DNA from: Ahaetulla prasina
Taxonomy: Eukaryota > Chordata > Lepidosauria > Squamata > Colubridae
Length of the DNA: 64,000 bases
Direction: 5' to 3'
NCBI RefSeq assembly: GCF_028640845.1
Contig: NC_080546.1
Location: forward strand, 33,797,520 to 33,861,519
The notes beneath the pieces are model-generated. The model did not search any database. It saw nothing but the letters and a program-made list of their open reading frames with translations, and was not told where the DNA came from. Within the stretch, counting starts at the first letter, position 1, and each line of letters opens with the position of its first letter. Below, piece by piece: positions 22,087-32,223 of the stretch. The position numbers were made by a program, and so were the translations under genes.

Positions 22087-22089
22087 AAT
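22051..22089 (+). repeat. GAAA microsatellite
   Basis: About nine GAAA units directly at the L2 3' end. Confidence 0.9.
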
Positions 22090-22988
22090 ACTTGAATGTA
22101 GATTAAAAAATGGAGAGATCTGACAATTAAGTATTTCTTAACCTCCATTATTTATTACTATGCAGTATTCTTACTAGCTGGCATAAAAGAAACATCCAAA
22201 AGTAGTCAAGGAATTATGATAGATGACAGGCTGAACTTCTAGTTTCTTTTCTTGTCTAAATAGAATATGAATAAACCACAATTCTTCCCAATCCAAGTTG
22301 GAGAAGAAAATTGCTATCTCATTCCACACATGTGCGAGAGTATCTTCTGTAACTATCTTTATTCTGTGCTTCATATTTGGTTTCAGTGCCTTTGAACCTT
22401 AGCTGTTGAGATCAGATTTAACTTTTTATGATATAAAATCTGTATGGAAACTTTTCAGATGTGGTAAAACAATACCTGGTGAAGATTACAAATAAGTTTA
22501 AGACAAATTATTCATTACTCATATTGCAATTTTAATTCCACATACAGTATGCTTACTGAATGACTTTGCTTTGAAACCTGTCTCTGTATGAATCTGACAT
22601 TGTCTTGAGTAGATTTTAATTTAGCTTTAGGTTAATACACTTTTTGCACTCTGTTTCTGCCTTGTATTGAAATGTACTGTATTTTTCCCCCAAAAAAAGA
22701 GGATGGTATTTTTATATAATATGTCCAATTTTAGTAAATGTACTACCAAAACAAGTATAGAATGAGGCTTACTCTTGATAGTATCAAGATCACAATCTAT
22801 TTTAAGCTAAAATGTTTAACAAGACATTGCATAGCATATAAAGCTCAATTCAAGATTTTATGCTGCACAAATTCATAAAAATTATTTTCATGTGGAAACC
22901 TTAGCTGACCAACTTAAAGATTCTAGGATGACATCTTTAATAGCTGGTAAAGTCAATGATGTCTCCTTTCCTACTGATATAAACATTT
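22090..22988. other. AT-rich stretch, nothing recognised
   Basis: No gene, RNA or mobile-element signature seen. Confidence 0.4.
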
Positions 22989-23935
22989 TTTTAATAAGTT
23001 TTTTATTTATAACACAACACATCATCACAAACACAAAACATATAACGTACATTCCCTTTTTACAGCTGTTTCGTAGCAGTGATCTCCTAATATTTACATT
23101 TTCTCGCAATTCTCTTTATAATATTTATATCCTTCTTGCCCATTATTCCTTATTACTCTATAATTCCTATCACTTATAATATTAAATTTGTACATTTTAT
23201 ACACTATCTTACATACATCTTGCACTTATTGTTTCTCCCCTTTCATCACTATTCATTTTTTCTAGTCTCCAGCCACTTGTACCATACTATATAATATTCT
23301 GTATCTTCCTTTTCTTTAATTTCTTTTGTTAATTTGTCCATCTCGGTACAATCTAAGATTTTCTTTATCAGTTCTTCCTCTGTTGGTGTATTTCCTTTTT
23401 TCCAATTTTGTGCTTTTGAAATTCTTGTGGCCATTATGATATGTAAGATTGAGTATTTTGAGGGGCCTCTGTGGCTCAGGCTGCTAATGCAGTCTGTTAT
23501 TAACAGCAGCTGCCTGCAATTATTGCAGGTTCTAGTCCCACCAGGCCCAAGGTTGACTCAGCCTTCCATCCTTTATAAGGTAGGTAAAATGAGGACCCAG
23601 ATTGTTGGGGGCAATAAGTTGACTTTGTATATAAATATACAAATAGAATGAAGACTATTGCTAACATAGTGTTAGCTGCCCTGAGTCTCCGGAGAAGGGC
23701 GGGATATAAATGCAAATAAAAATAAATAAATAAATAAATTTTATGTCTTTGCTATAATGTCTGGTAAATATTCCTAACAAGAATGTCTCTCGTTTCCAAT
23801 CAATTGATTGGTCCGTTATTTTTTCTAGCCATTTTTTGATTTTGGCCCAATACTTTTTTGCGGCTGGGCATGCCCACCAAAAATGATAGTATGTTCCATT
23901 CTGAACAATGATCTGAACATTACTGATCAACCCAG
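22989..23935 (-). mobile_element. L1-type LINE 3' end, split by a SINE
   Basis: The minus strand encodes the C-terminal end of an L1-like ORF2: GTYYHFWWACPAAKKYWAKI and FLLGIFTRHYSKDIKF at 23930-23740. After the SINE it resumes with MATRISKAQNWKKG, PTEEELIKKILDCTEMDKLT and YYIVWYKWLE at 23434-23249. WWxCPxxxxYW and the TEEELIKKI/AEMDKLT patterns are typical of L1. The 3' UTR runs to an A-rich end near 22990. The SINE lies in the opposite orientation, so it inserted after the L1. Confidence 0.85.
23462..23740 (+). mobile_element. tRNA-derived SINE with L2-like 3' end
   Basis: It starts GGGGCCTCTGTGGCTCAGGC (A box TGGCTCAGGCTGC) with B box GGTTCTAGTCCC near 23528. A central region (CCAAGGTTGACTCAGCCTTCC, AAATGAGGACCCAGATTG) is reminiscent of CORE-SINEs. 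The 3' end TGCCCTGAGTCTCCGGAGAA, then GGGCGGGATATAAAT, parallels the L2 copies here, and an AAAT tail closes it. The 71-residue minus-strand frame is a chance reading of this SINE. Confidence 0.85.
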
Positions 23936-24324
23936 AAGACTTTTCTTTTCATCTTTGTAATAGGGAAGCATTTTCCTTCAGTTAGAAAGATGAAGATCAT
24001 ACTTATCTAAATACTAGTATATTTAGTGGTCCCCAAATAAAGAAGAAACATGAAGTAGTACATTAGGAACCTCAATATTTCTTAAGTGTAAAAGCCCAAA
24101 GAAAGAGTCTTATTTTTATATCGTTTTAATATAATTTTATATCATAATAAATATAATGATAGTGTCAGGCAAGTGACTCTTAGAGTCTTGGAGGCCATTA
24201 GAAAATGCCACCTTACTTTACTTTTTTGGTGGGAAGAAGCAAGTTTGTGTCTATTTTGGCCACAATAAGTAGTCTTAAACTGCAATACAAATTTTAATCC
24301 ATGCTCAGTATGTCTACTTTAATG
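23936..24324. other. AT-rich stretch, nothing recognised
   Basis: No element or gene recognised. Confidence 0.4.
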
Positions 24325-24640
24325 AAAAGAAGGATTAGGGGAGACATGATAGCAGTGTTCCAATATCTCAGCGGTTGCCACAAAGAAGAGGGAGTCAAAT
24401 TATTCTCCAAAGCACCTGAGGGTAGAACAAGAAATGTGGGTGGAAACTAATGAAGGAGAGAAGCAACTTAGAACTAAGGAGAAATTTCCTGACAGTTAGA
24501 ACAATTAATCAGTGGAACAACTTCCCTGCTTTTCCAACACTGGAAATTTTAAAGAAAATGTTGGATAACCATTTGTCTGAAATGGTGTAGGGTTTCCTGC
24601 CTGGTAAGGGAGTTGGAAGGGGGCCAAGGTCCCTTCCAAC
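24325..24640 (+). mobile_element. CR1 LINE 3' end
   Basis: The text AGGATTAGGGGAGACATGAT, GTTCCAATATCTCAG, AGGAGAAATTTCCTGACAG, ATCAGTGGAACAACTTCC and AAGGTCCCTTCCAACTCTG is the classic end of amniote CR1 ORF2 and its short 3' UTR. The encoded RLRGDMIAVFQYLSG-like stretch is the ORF2 C-terminus, with frame breaks. The usual pentamer tail is replaced here by trinucleotide repeats. Confidence 0.88.
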
Positions 24641-24642
24641 TC

Positions 24643-24714
<72 letters not shown>
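24641..24714 (+). repeat. GTT/ATT compound microsatellite on a CR1 tail
   Basis: About 15 GTT units followed by about 9 ATT units, beginning at the CR1 3' end. A poly-asparagine open frame on the other strand is an artefact of this repeat. Confidence 0.93.
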
Positions 24715-24719
<5 letters not shown>

Positions 24720-26387
24720 TTCAGTTCAAGACTAGCCATAGATGCCAATTTGGCAACTTCTTTCCTAGACAAGTCTTGGAAACTTCCATTTTTTTAGTCC
24801 CTTTAACAAATGAAAAAGTGTCTGTTATAAGAAAACCAGATAGAAACTAGAAACTAGAAATTCTGTGGAAGTGTTGCTTTCCGACAGGCTGTTCCGTGAG
24901 GTATCTTTTCAGCACTTTCAAACTGCCAAATCTCTCTTTTTCCCTCTGGCTCTCAATGTTTGACAAGGAAACAAATTAATGAAGGACATGAGAGGTAAAT
25001 GAAAACATGTCACAGAATAAAAAACAAAGTTCAAAAGCTCTTAATAAATTAAAATTAACAAAAGCAATTTGCAGAGTGTTTTATGTATGTGACAGCAACA
25101 GGGTTTTATTGGTGTGATATCATAATTTGGCTGTCTTTGACCTGCTCTTCTTGGCAGCACTTCTTCCAAGACATTATGCAAAGTCTATGCCAGCTGACAA
25201 AGTGGAATGCTGAGGTGGAGGGTGGTTTTCCTGGGTAAAAAAGAGGAGTTAAGTAGAGCTATAGAAATGTTTCATTTGATGAGAAACTTGTAGCTCTCTA
25301 CTCCAGTAACTATTTGCATGACCTGCATAAAATTGCGAATGGAGAGATGAGAGATGAATTAAATTTTGAAATAACATACTCTTCGGTTCTTCTTTCACTT
25401 TCCTAACAACCATCATTTTCACAAACACTTCAAAATATTTTTTTTTCCAACAGCCCATTTTCAAACCGAGTGCTTATAAGCTTATCTGAATTGGCACATA
25501 GATTTACATGCTCTGTGCTATTTTAAACCGTATTAAAATAATCTGAAGTCATGTCTAACTATCCACAATAAAATGGATTAGACAAACCAGCTGATCAGAC
25601 ATAGAAATTGCTTCAAGGGCTTTTTCAGTCTTGCCTCTCATTTAGAACAATTTTCACATGAATTAGTGTATTAAACATAATTCCTATATGATTAAACTAA
25701 TTTGCACATTACATCAATTTTAGGAGATTTCCTAGAAAGTATTACAGTACCTAAAGCTCTTAATTATAGCCTTTCACAATTGTATCCCTGTTACAATTTT
25801 GCAAATATTGGATTTTTCGGTTAATAAAGCAACTTCTAGATATGGTATTGTCATCCAAAAATCATTTAATAGTATCACTTCCTTCTCAAGGATGAAAAAA
25901 TTCTTCTGTTTGGAAAACAACAATATTGTTATTATTTTTAGGTATGGATGATATTAATATGAATTGCACATCAATTTCTCTTTCATTCATGAATATTATA
26001 AAAATCTCCAACTGTCTTGTCAATATCAGTGGTCAGCTGTTTGGATAGTGAAGCAATTTAAATGTGCCCTCTGAACTCTGAGAGATTTTACACAATCAAC
26101 AGCTTTCATTCCTGCTTCTCTTCTGTATATCAGCTGAATATGAAATGTAATATACATTAAAAGTATTACATTAATTCCATTAATTCATTCTGTAATAGTG
26201 ACAGTTTCTCATTTATGATGTGTCAACATTATATATCATTTTCTTATGTCTTATAAAAGAAGGAAAGGTCACCTTCCTCTATTCTAAATTCTGTAACTAT
26301 CGCTAAGGAAGAAAACAGCTTCTTATCTAAAGTAGCAGTCAAAATTGTGAAAACCTTTTGGGAAAAGTGTATTTTTGAGGGGTTTTT
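24715..26387. other. AT-rich stretch, nothing recognised
   Basis: Unique-looking non-coding DNA. It is followed by a T/G run near 26370-26400. Confidence 0.4.
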
Positions 26388-26629
26388 GTGGGGGGGAAGT
26401 TTCAAGAAAATCATATTCCACTGCTGGAATGGCCTGGGAACAGCCCAGACTTTAACCCAATTGAAAATCTATGGAACTGACTAAAGAAACTTATTAGTCA
26501 GAAGTGACCCAGCAATAAAACCCAGTTAGCAGAAGCAATAATTCAATCTTGGTTTCACATTATAACAGCTGCAAAACTAAAAGACTTGGTCACTCCATGG
26601 GAAATGTTGTAAGGCCATAATTCATGCTA
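26388..26629 (+). pseudogene. Tc1-like transposase C-terminus, remnant
   Basis: The plus strand reads [17 protein letters not shown] from about 26425, the SPDxNPIE(N/H)LW motif that carries the third catalytic acidic residue of Tc1-type transposases. After two stops it continues KTQLAEAIIQSWFHI, then a VTPWEML stretch matching the C-terminus. The rest of the gene is absent, since the DNA upstream shows no catalytic-domain motifs. It abuts the LINE beginning near 26630. This cut-and-paste family could have mobilised the miniature elements here, but no direct link is visible. Confidence 0.8.
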
Positions 26630-27587
26630 AAGGCTTAGAACTCCGCCGACTCCGACATGACCTGTGTTTAACACACAGAATCATCTATTGCAATATCCTT
26701 CCTGTAAAAGACAACTTCAGCTTCAATCGCAATAATACAAGAGTAAACAATAGATTCAAACTTAATGTCAACTGCTTCAAACTTGATTCCAGAAAATATG
26801 ACTTCTGTAACAGAGTTGTTAATAGAATAGAATAGAATAGATTTTTTTTATTGGCCAAGTGTGATTGGAAGACAAGGAATTTGTCTTGGTGCATATGCTC
26901 TCAGTGTACATAAAAGAAAAGATACGTTCATCAAGGTACAACATTTACAACACAATTGATGATCAATATATCAATATAAATCATAAGGATTGCCAGCAAC
27001 AAGTTATAGTCATACAGTCATAAGTGGAAAGAGATTGGCGATGGGAGCTATGAGAAGATTAATAGTAGTGCAGATTCAGTAAATAGTCTGACAGTGTTGA
27101 GGGAATTATTTGTTTAGCAGAGTGATGGCCTTCGGGAAAAAACTGTTCTTGTGTCTAGTTGTTCTGGTGTGCAGTGCTCTATAGCGTCGTTTTGAGGGTA
27201 GGAGTTGAAACAGTTTATGTCCAGGATGCGAGGGATCTGCAAATATTTTCACGGCCCTCTTCTTGATTCGTGCAGTATACAGGTCCTCAATGGGAACGCT
27301 TGGAACTCACTAACTGACTCTATAGTCTCAACTCAAAATCCCAAAAACTTCAACCAAAAACTGTCTACTATTGACCTCACCCCATTCCCAAGAGGACTAT
27401 AAGGGGCGTGCATAAGAGCACAAAAGTGCCTACCATTCCTGTCCTATTGTTCCCTTTCATTATATCAAATTAATATAGTTGATGCATACTTTTGCTCATA
27501 TATATGTTCTTTTCTTTTATGACGTGTTGTTGTTTTATGTCGAAGTTTACGTATACTGTTATGACAAAAATAAATAAATTAAAAAAA
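26630..27587 (+). mobile_element. CR1-group LINE 3' end, interrupted
   Basis: The left part encodes LRRLRHDLCLTHRIIYCNIL, LPVKDNFSFNRNNTR and YDFCNRVVN. The right part resumes NAWNSLTDSIVSTQNP and STIDLTPFPRGL then stop. The 3' UTR (AAGGGGCGTGCATAAGAGCAC...TATGACAAAAATAAATAAAT) matches the element at 32.2-34.0 kb. An oppositely oriented LINE lies between the two parts at 26821-27294. Host sequence closes up as GTTGTT|AACGCTTGG. Confidence 0.85.
26821..27294 (-). mobile_element. Nested 5'-truncated LINE, AATAG-tail family
   Basis: It opens on the plus strand with AATAGAATAGAATAGA (its 3' tail), then TTGGCCAAGTGTGATTGG, and ends near GTCCTCAATGG. It is almost the same sequence as 9210-9655, with only a few differences such as GAAACGATTGATAG against GAGAAGATTAATAG. 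It encodes ORF2 C-terminal residues only. Target duplication is at most a couple of bases (AA). Confidence 0.85.
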
Positions 27588-28460
27588 ACAACTACATATT
27601 AACTGACATTGTGATAATTTTTGTATATGTTGTTTTTTTCTAGGTGTTTCACTTTTCTTCTTTATACTAGAAGAAGTAACTGCTATTCTAATATCAAATC
27701 CTTCATAAAAGTTATTGCATTACATTCTTGATTAAGTTATCTTTCCATTTATATATAATTTTATGGTACTACTAAAAAAAAGTGGTGTTATTAGCTAGTT
27801 TTAGAAAATACACTTTTCTAAAAGGTTTCCACAATTTTGGCCACTACTATAGAATTATCTCTGTGAGTGCTCATCAGTTCCATGAAAATTCTCTCTATCT
27901 TCCTGTCCAATACAAAATAAAAGATAACAACCAAAAACCAAAGAAGCATAACCTCATCCCTAACTGCATAGGATAAAAGGCTTCTATTAATTGCTCTTAA
28001 AATTATTAATTAACTACATTTTAATTGAAGTTAAATAAAATCGTATTGACTCAAAGCAGTCCACTATGAATGAGTTTCTTCTTAGAATTGCTTAAACTTG
28101 GAGTTTGAACCAAACCTTGTGCCAATGCACATAATATACTGATGCCCCACCTGGAGCTGAAAGTAGACATGAACATTTGAAAACAAAAAAAGTAGAACTT
28201 GCAAATCTTTAGCAGTGTTCAATAAAACCCATAATGATGAAGAACTTCAGCAAACTGACCCCTTCTGAGCTGCATACAGCTTACATGTACATGTATCCTT
28301 CTGAAACTTGCTATAATAATTGATATATGAAAACAAAGTACCGCACATTTTGAACACATGCTAAAATCCATTTTAGACTAGTGGCCATTTCCTGTATAAA
28401 CCCTACAAACTGCCCACATCATCACATTCAGCACCAATTGAAGCTTCCAAATTTTCTCCA
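27588..28460. other. AT-rich stretch, nothing recognised
   Basis: No gene or element recognised. Confidence 0.4.
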
Positions 28461-28692
28461 AATTTATTTATTTATTTATTTATTTATTATTTGTCAAGCA
28501 CGTATTAGATAACAGATATAGGTATAAACATGGTTATTAATACATGAAATGTATACAAATAAAAGGGGGCATTAGGACAAGGATGGAAGGCATGTTGGTG
28601 CGCTTATGCATATCCCTTACAGACTTCTTAGGAATGGGGTGAGGTCAACAGTAGACAATCTAAGGTTAAAGTTTTGGGGTTTTTGGGAAGAA
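28461..28692 (-). mobile_element. CR1-group LINE 3' end
   Basis: The plus strand begins with an ATTT repeat, TTGTCAAGCACG, and ends with CCTTACAGACTTCTTAGGAATG, GGGGTGAGGTCAACAGTAGA. On the minus strand that is the TVDLTPFLRSL-stop end of the family at 32.2 and 41.7 kb. Only the last part of ORF2 and the 3' UTR remain. Confidence 0.78.
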
Positions 28693-28729
28693 ATGTAAAG
28701 TATAGAAGTCTAATCTCTAGGACATAAAT

Positions 28730-29035
28730 GACCTTCAGTAGTACCTCCCAATTAATACATGGCCCAAAGATGTCTGAAAGTCATGCTAGTCGTGGCTGCC
28801 ACCTGCACCTCAGAAAGGATCCATACATCCAGGAAAAAATCTAGATTGTGCACTGATTCTGAGGCGCAAGAATCCCATCCAAAACCAAAGATAGCTCTAC
28901 GGAACCATGGTACCTAAAAGTCCACAGTCACTCAGTCTTGTTAGAGTTAAACTGAAGCCTGTTGTGGCCCATCCAGGCCCCTCACAATCTCCAACCACTC
29001 AATAATCTGAGTTTGACAGCATTCTTTAAAAATTA
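28730..29035 (-). mobile_element. L2-type LINE reverse transcriptase fragment
   Basis: On the minus strand I read WLEIVRGLDGPQQASV, a LNSNKTE stretch and GSVELSLVLDGILAP, corresponding to the KLRLNPxKTE...P.L.LGGxxLAP region seen intact at 49.77-49.9 kb. Frame changes and a stop follow NKTE. It is a short decayed piece; orientation matches the adjoining LINE tail but the two need not be one element. Confidence 0.6.
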
Positions 29036-29691
29036 TTCTGTGATTATTCTGTGATATGGCATACAAATAAACAAAGGAATAAATATGATGAGATGAGATA
29101 AAGATTCACAGCTTGCGTCCCCAATTACTGTACATGCTGTCTCCTAGCCTTTAGTTATTTCCCAGACCTCTCTAAAATTTGTAACTAATTTTTATTTTAA
29201 TGAGAAGAAAAGGGAAACTGTTAAATACAATGAGAGAAATCACATTTATTTATTTGTCAAGTTTAGTTACCACCGATCTCACTAGCCATATTAAGTGTCT
29301 TCTTTTAGTCACAATGAGTTTTTATTCTGTCTTCATTTATTTTTTAACTTGGTGCTCACTACATGTGGGAATGTGGCTCCTGGCATACTGACCCCTCATC
29401 TGTAAAAATATGCACAGATCCTGGCTGACATAAAATGTTTGAGAATTTATAGTATTGTATTGTAAGGCTGAAGAGAAAATGTGTAATTCAAATTAAAAGT
29501 AAACCATTATTAATAAAATATTTTTTAATCAATATTTTTTGCAAAGGTCAAATGAGGACAGATTGCTCACCAAGACCTGTGAAAAGTTATGTGAGAAAAC
29601 TACTCCTGGAACTGATAAGCTGAAGAAGTAAAATAGCTAGTTTTATTCAGAAAGTGTAGTGTTCAGTGGAGGAATAAAAAATGCAGACAGA
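29036..29691. other. AT-rich stretch, nothing recognised
   Basis: The frame at 29200-29391 has no recognisable similarity. No element ends were found. Confidence 0.4.
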
Positions 29692-29798
29692 TTCTCTTCT
29701 CTTCTCTTCTCTTCTCTTCTCTTCTCTTCTCTTCTCTTCTCTTCTCTTCTCTTCTCTTCTCCTCTCCTCTCCTCTCCTCTCCTCTCCTCTCCTCTCCC
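29692..29798 (+). repeat. Pyrimidine pentamer array (TTCTC then TCCTC)
   Basis: About 14 units of TTCTC followed by about 7 of TCCTC, an uninterrupted pyrimidine strand of over 100 bases. The switch suggests a C-substituted unit that later expanded. Opposite-strand frames rich in Arg and Glu are artefacts. Confidence 0.95.
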
Positions 29799-29833
29799 CT
29801 TCCATTCCCTTCCCTCTTTCCAGTTTTTCAATA

Positions 29834-30218
29834 CAGGTAGTGCTCAACTTACAACTACAATTAAATTTCTGTTGTTGAGGCATTTGTTAAGTGAGTTTTG
29901 CCCCATTTTGTGACTTTTCTTGCCACAGTTGTTAAGTGAAACATTGCGGCCGATGAATGAGTAACCCAGTTGTTAAGTGAATCTGGCTTCCCCATTGACT
30001 TTACTTGTGGGAAGATCGCAAAAGGTGATCACATGACCTTGGGACACTGGAACGGTCGTAAGTATGAACCAGTTGCCAAGCATCTGAATTTTGATCACAT
30101 GATCAAGGGGTTGCTGCAAAGGCTGTAATTTTAAAAAACGGTCATGAATCACATTTTCCAATGACGTTGTAACTTTGAACAGCCACTAAACGAACTGTTA
30201 TAAGTTGAGGACTACCTG
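29834..30218 (-). mobile_element. Tc1/mariner-type miniature transposon
   Basis: It runs from CAGGTAGTGCTCAACTTAC to TTATAAGTTGAGGACTACCTG, flanked by TA on both sides (29832-29833 and 30219-30220). The body is in reverse orientation relative to 17.5 and 21.3 kb (TTGATCACATGATC, ACTTTGAACAG). It has no coding capacity. Confidence 0.82.
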
Positions 30219-30307
30219 TACAGTGCAGTACTGACTCACAAGAGAATCACAAAGGAAAATTATAACAAAACAGAATCAGACTTTTAAGAATGGCATGTGT
30301 CCTCTGT

Positions 30308-30545
30308 CTGTTATTAACAGCAGCTGCCTGCAATTATTGCAGGTTCTAGTCCCACCAGGCCCAAGGTTGACTCAGCCTTCCATCCTTTATAAAGTAGGTA
30401 AAATGAGGACCCAGATTGTTGGGGGCAATAAGTTGACTTTGTATATAAATATACAAATAGAATGAAGACTATTGCTAACATAGTGTTAGCCGCCCTGGGT
30501 CTCCGGAGAAGGGCGGGATATAAATGCAAATAAAATTAAAAAAAA
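30308..30545 (+). mobile_element. SINE with L2-like 3' end and a deleted A box
   Basis: It follows the copy at 23462 almost base for base from CTGTTATTAACAGCAGCTGCC to the GGGCGGGATATAAATGC end. However, CCTCTG joins directly to TCTGTTATT, omitting about 21 bases that hold the A box. The B box GGTTCTAGTCCC is kept. The tail is AAAT/AAAAT. Confidence 0.85.
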
Positions 30546-32223
30546 TAAAATAAAATTTAGGTTAGCAAGTGACAGAGCATTATGCTTTCCTAGCTAGAAA
30601 AATATCTTGTCAGGTTACACAGTCTAGAAAAGGAGTTTGAGAAAGTTTTGACTCAGACAGTGATAAGAGACAAGAGACAAATGGGAAGGAAGTGGAGAAG
30701 AATAGTGACATTTGGTGCTGAACCATATGTGCGTGGTTTGAAAGACATGACTGAACTGTTTTTGGTGCTCTGTTATTCTGACATTTAGAATGAGGCAATT
30801 TTCCATTTCCATTAATGTACTGCCAAATAGAGGGGGAATCTGAGACTAAAGAAAGCTGTTCTACAAACTTTTCCTAAGCATAATCAGCATACTTATTAAG
30901 CAGTAAAGCAAAAAATCCTTGCAATTTTAGAACTCATCATTATACCATATAATTTTACAAATGAGTAAGGCAATAAAAATACAGTATAGTTTTACAGTAG
31001 TATTCTGCAACATGTTTATAGCTTGTTTGTTCATGTTTGATAATGCTCTGGTAGCTGCAATTGTCATTTTGCAAGTATGTAAAATACCAAGGATGTGGCA
31101 GCCTAGAGGAAAAAAATTATGTTCATAAATATAGGTGTAAGATAGTATTCACTAACAAGAATTTTAATAACTATATTATACAAACTATAACTGCTTCTAT
31201 CTTACATATAGCTCCCTATTTTGAAGGAGACTTAATATATATCTAATAATTAAAATTGTATTAATTTTTAGGTACTAAAAATATCACATTTATTTTTGGC
31301 TACCATATTGGGCTCCAAAAATTTAGGGAATAGTGGAAATTAGAGTTTTCTTTATAATTTTCCACGCTTATAAGAGTCTGTCCAGATTTTGTGGCACAAT
31401 AACTCTTCTTTATTACTAGTGCGAGAAAGCTGCCAAAATAAAAAGTCTTGACAACTATTATATATATGTAGCACAGCAAACAGGTCTTGAATATGATGTA
31501 CAATAATTAAATGCATTGTTGTATATTTAATCTAAACGTTGCATAGTTGAGGTCATATCCTTGCCCAATTAAATCAATAGTCCTTAATAGAATTGAGGTA
31601 GTCCTACCAGCAAGAAAACTTACGATATAAAATCAGCTTTCTAAAAACCAAGTTTTTAAAAATCTGACAACACTTAACTGAATTCTCTTGTCTAAAAGAC
31701 AAGTTGCTAATTTTTGCATGTACACATTCTCTTTCTATATATATTTGCTTGTTTATTAATTTTTTTTCTATGGGTGCCTGTGTTGGTGCATGCCTGAAGT
31801 GAAAATATAATATTAGCTCACTTAGAGAAATACTTTTACAATTAAAATGATTCAGACTTCATGGATAGTCAAGATCTAAAACATTATGTAATGAACATCT
31901 TATATGCATTAGAACTATGAATAATTCATGAATGTAATTGGTAAATTAGGATAAAATTCAAAATCCTCCTGATACTTAAAAAAATGACTCAGACACAAAG
32001 GCTTGGAATACCTTTCTTGAGCGTTTGGAGATGGATTACCACACAAAGTAACTGATAGATGAATGAAGTTGTCTGACTCAGGATGAGTTAACTCCTCTCT
32101 CCTGATGTCAGCTCTATGGAACTATGAAGACCTGTGTTCCCCCCATGTATTAGGCCCAGGATGTTAGTGGAGCCCAATATATGTGCACTTGTGTTATGAA
32201 TTAGTTATGTTGTGCCCTAGTTA
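30546..32223. other. AT-rich stretch, nothing recognised
   Basis: No gene or clear element. About 31980-32200 is less AT-rich and might be a fragment of an older repeat; I cannot name it. Confidence 0.4.

Noticed and set aside
23500..23715. 71-residue protein nearly repeated at 30314-30529 and similar at 47239-47436
   Set aside because: The repetition reflects three SINE copies read backwards, not a gene family.
24509..24772. Asparagine-run protein
   Set aside because: Translation of the GTT/ATT microsatellite.
29643..29883. Arg/Glu-rich frames
   Set aside because: Translation of the pyrimidine pentamer array.
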